Shown here: piece by piece, positions 5,620-6,914 of the stretch
Layout: every line of letters starts with the position of its first letter
How positions within the stretch are numbered: position 1 is the first letter of the stretch
From: Vulcanimicrobiota bacterium
Lineage (GTDB): Bacteria; Vulcanimicrobiota; Vulcanimicrobiia; Vulcanimicrobiales; Vulcanimicrobiaceae
DNA length: 6,914 bases
Reading direction: 5' to 3'
NCBI GenBank assembly: GCA_013289785.1
Contig: JABCZE010000086.1
Location: 1-6,914, forward strand
Notes under the pieces: generated by a model
What the model saw: the letters and a program-made list of their open reading frames with translations, nothing else
The model's database searches: none
Told to the model about the DNA's origin: nothing
Made by a program: the position numbers and the translations under genes

Positions 5620-6824
5620 GGGTACTCAGCCCGCAGGGCGTCGGAGGTTGTTACGTCGGCCTGTCCGTTAGGCGCCTTGATCAAGGGAAACTGCGAAAGG
5701 TTCTCCGGATAGGAGGCCTCGTAGGCCGGATAGTCGGCCCCGGCGGCAAAGATTTGGTAGCTCTGCTTGGAGCAGATCGTCGCGGTCTTTTGGCCCGATT
5801 GCGTGAGCGGCCCGAGATCGTCGGCCAGCGCCAGCTTCTGCGTTCCGGCCTGATGGGTGACGACGGTATAGAACGCGTCGCTTTCGTGCGATTGGACGCA
5901 GATGCCGTGGCCGCTGCCGCCGATGGCGCGCACGACCGCCATTGCTTCGCTCACACCGGCCGGAACGACCAGCGCGATCGTGCCGCCGCCCTTTTTGTCG
6001 GGCGAAAAACTCGGCGTATCGAAGACCGGCAACGGCGCGAGCGTCGTCAACTGCGCGCCCTGCGCGAGTATTCCCGGTGCCGGTGTCGGCGTGCCGTTGG
6101 GATTGGGGCTGGGCGTGGGATTCTGCGGCGTATCGTAGGCCGGTGGCACCGCGGCATACAGATGATAGGTGCCGATCACCGGCTGCACGGCAAAGTCCGT
6201 GAAGCCCAGCGAGTAACCTAACCATCCCAGCGCGCGCACCGACGGACCGGCAGCCGGAAACGCGGGCGGCCCGCCGTACCAGAGTTGTTCGTTGTTGCCG
6301 TAGATCGGGAGGTTGTAGGCCGTAAAGAGCGGCGAGGTGCCGTTGATCGGACCGCCGTCGGAGTTACACGGACACAAGCCGTAACCAAACGCGCCGGTGC
6401 TGGGCTCCTTCTGCTGGCGCGGCGGTCCGGTCCACAGTTCTTGGTTGAGCGTGCCCCAGGTGATGTGGTTGGTCCCCAAATCGTTACCGGCCGCAACCAC
6501 TTGATTGCCGGTCTGAGTGGAGATCAGCACGTCGAAACTCGTCGGGCCGATGATCATCGGCACGTTGTAGAGCGTACCGGAGAGCCCGTCGCTCTGGCGC
6601 AGCGTCTCGACTTCGTTGAGGCCGAAGGCAATCTTTTGGCCGTTGTTCGAAGCGATCGTTGCGACTCCAACGGCAAACTGCAGCCGCGAGGTCGCTGCCG
6701 GATCGTAGGAAGTTTGCGGCGGTTCCGACGCCCCGCCGTTGCCACACGCGCTCAGCGCGGCGATCAGCAGTGCACCGGCGCTCAACGCGGCAGCTGAAAA
6801 TACGATGTGATGACGAGAGATCAT
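5616..6824 (-). CDS. Lipoprotein A: orphan beta-rich secreted lipoprotein, 402 aa
   Basis: I do not recognise the family. The N-terminus is a lipoprotein signal: Arg4 and two His, a hydrophobic stretch at 7-24, then the lipobox LSAC with Cys27 as the predicted lipidated residue. The mature protein begins with a short Gly/Ser/Pro spacer. Two beta-rich parts (about 46-228 and 258-375) are separated by a low-complexity Pro/Thr/Asn linker at 231-250 (PQNPTPSPNPNGTPTPAP). Four further cysteines occur: C151 and C153 in a CPC motif within GYGLCPCNSDGG, then C309 and C351; these could pair as disulfides. Aromatic-Pro motifs such as DYPAYEASYPENL cluster near the end. The ATG at 6824 is supported by AGGTGA four bases upstream (6829-6834) and by the ATGA overlap with the preceding gene. 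It is probably anchored in the outer membrane and co-translated with its neighbours. A role as receptor accessory or surface binder is inferred from context alone. Confidence 0.85.
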   Translation of the reverse strand: MISRHHIVFSAAALSAGALLIAALSACGNGGASEPPQTSYDPAATSRLQFAVGVATIASNNGQKIAFGLNEVETLRQSDGLSGTLYNVPMIIGPTSFDVLISTQTGNQVVAAGNDLGTNHITWGTLNQELWTGPPRQQKEPSTGAFGYGLCPCNSDGGPINGTSPLFTAYNLPIYGNNEQLWYGGPPAFPAAGPSVRALGWLGYSLGFTDFAVQPVIGTYHLYAAVPPAYDTPQNPTPSPNPNGTPTPAPGILAQGAQLTTLAPLPVFDTPSFSPDKKGGGTIALVVPAGVSEAMAVVRAIGGSGHGICVQSHESDAFYTVVTHQAGTQKLALADDLGPLTQSGQKTATICSKQSYQIFAAGADYPAYEASYPENLSQFPLIKAPNGQADVTTSDALRAEYP

Positions 6825-6914
6825 ATGGTCACCTGGTAGTAGAGCCGAAACGAGATCGGCGGCAGGTTGGGGTAGGTTAAGTAGGGCGCCGAGGAGTGCG
6901 CTGCGACGTCGGGT
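6821..6914 (-). CDS. C-terminal end of a probable outer-membrane beta-barrel protein (TonB-dependent receptor?), partial
   Basis: An open frame enters from the right edge (first full codon at 6913) and gives 30 residues before a TGA at 6823-6821. The tail contains APYLTYPNLPP and ends in SFRLYYQVTI. The last ten residues alternate aromatic or hydrophobic with polar residues, as the closing strand of an outer-membrane beta-barrel does, although barrels more often end in Phe than Ile. Its stop overlaps the start of the next gene as ATGA (6824-6821), which supports it as a real translated frame. A TonB-dependent receptor is the favoured identity because another receptor of that kind starts at the other end of the window. 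Thirty residues cannot prove this; any barrel or beta-rich secreted protein would fit. Confidence 0.5.
   Translation of the reverse strand, partial: PDVAAHSSAPYLTYPNLPPISFRLYYQVTI

Noticed and set aside
6285..6797. Plus-strand open frame of 170 aa opposite gene A
   Set aside because: Composition typical of an antisense frame, with no leader or motif, while the minus strand has a lipoprotein leader in the same region.
1..6914. CRISPR array, tRNA/rRNA, insertion sequence or prophage element
   Set aside because: No regularly spaced repeats, no tRNA-like cloverleaf, no transposase or integrase frame and no terminal inverted repeats were seen on either strand.

Overview
The window is a GC-rich, gene-dense stretch in which every supported gene lies on the minus strand, so transcription runs from the right edge to the left. 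It holds five complete lipoprotein genes, flanked by the last 30 residues of one protein at the right edge and the first 74 residues of another at the left edge. The left-edge protein has a clean signal peptide followed by a carboxypeptidase-regulatory-like fold. That is the usual start of Oar-like TonB-dependent receptors, and it implies a diderm bacterium with an outer membrane. GC-rich sequence, families of Ig/beta-propeller lipoproteins and a PstS-like lipoprotein among TonB receptors suggest Candidatus Eremiobacterota (WPS-2). Acidobacteriota or another deep diderm lineage is possible. This placement rests on recalled family style, not on a search.

Layout in transcription order: (1) C-terminal tail of a probable outer-membrane beta-barrel protein (6914-6821); (2) orphan lipoprotein A with a Pro/Thr linker and a CPC motif (6824-5616); (3) lipoprotein B, Ig-like domains followed by a beta-propeller (5619-3595); (4) lipoprotein C, a PstS-family substrate-binding protein that keeps the phosphate ligands (3598-2144); (5) a 91-base gap with a 17-bp GC-rich hairpin; (6) lipoprotein D with a DUF4397-like domain (2052-1285); (7) lipoprotein E, propeller-like (1288-212); (8) the start of a TonB-dependent receptor (222-1, running off the window).

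Four of the junctions are 4-base ATGA/GTGA overlaps and the last is an 11-base overlap, so each side of the hairpin looks translationally coupled. The hairpin is the only break, and there is little room for a promoter between it and gene D. It may therefore divide one long transcript into two expression levels.

The working hypothesis is an outer-membrane uptake or surface-binding locus in which TonB receptor(s) are co-expressed with accessory lipoproteins and a PstS-type phosphate-binding lipoprotein. No pstC, pstA, pstB or phoU is visible here. None of the five mature lipoproteins has Asp after the lipid-bearing cysteine, which by the Enterobacterial rule would send them to the outer membrane. 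The link between PstS and the TonB receptors is inferred from gene order and coupling only. No RNA genes, mobile elements or CRISPR arrays were seen.
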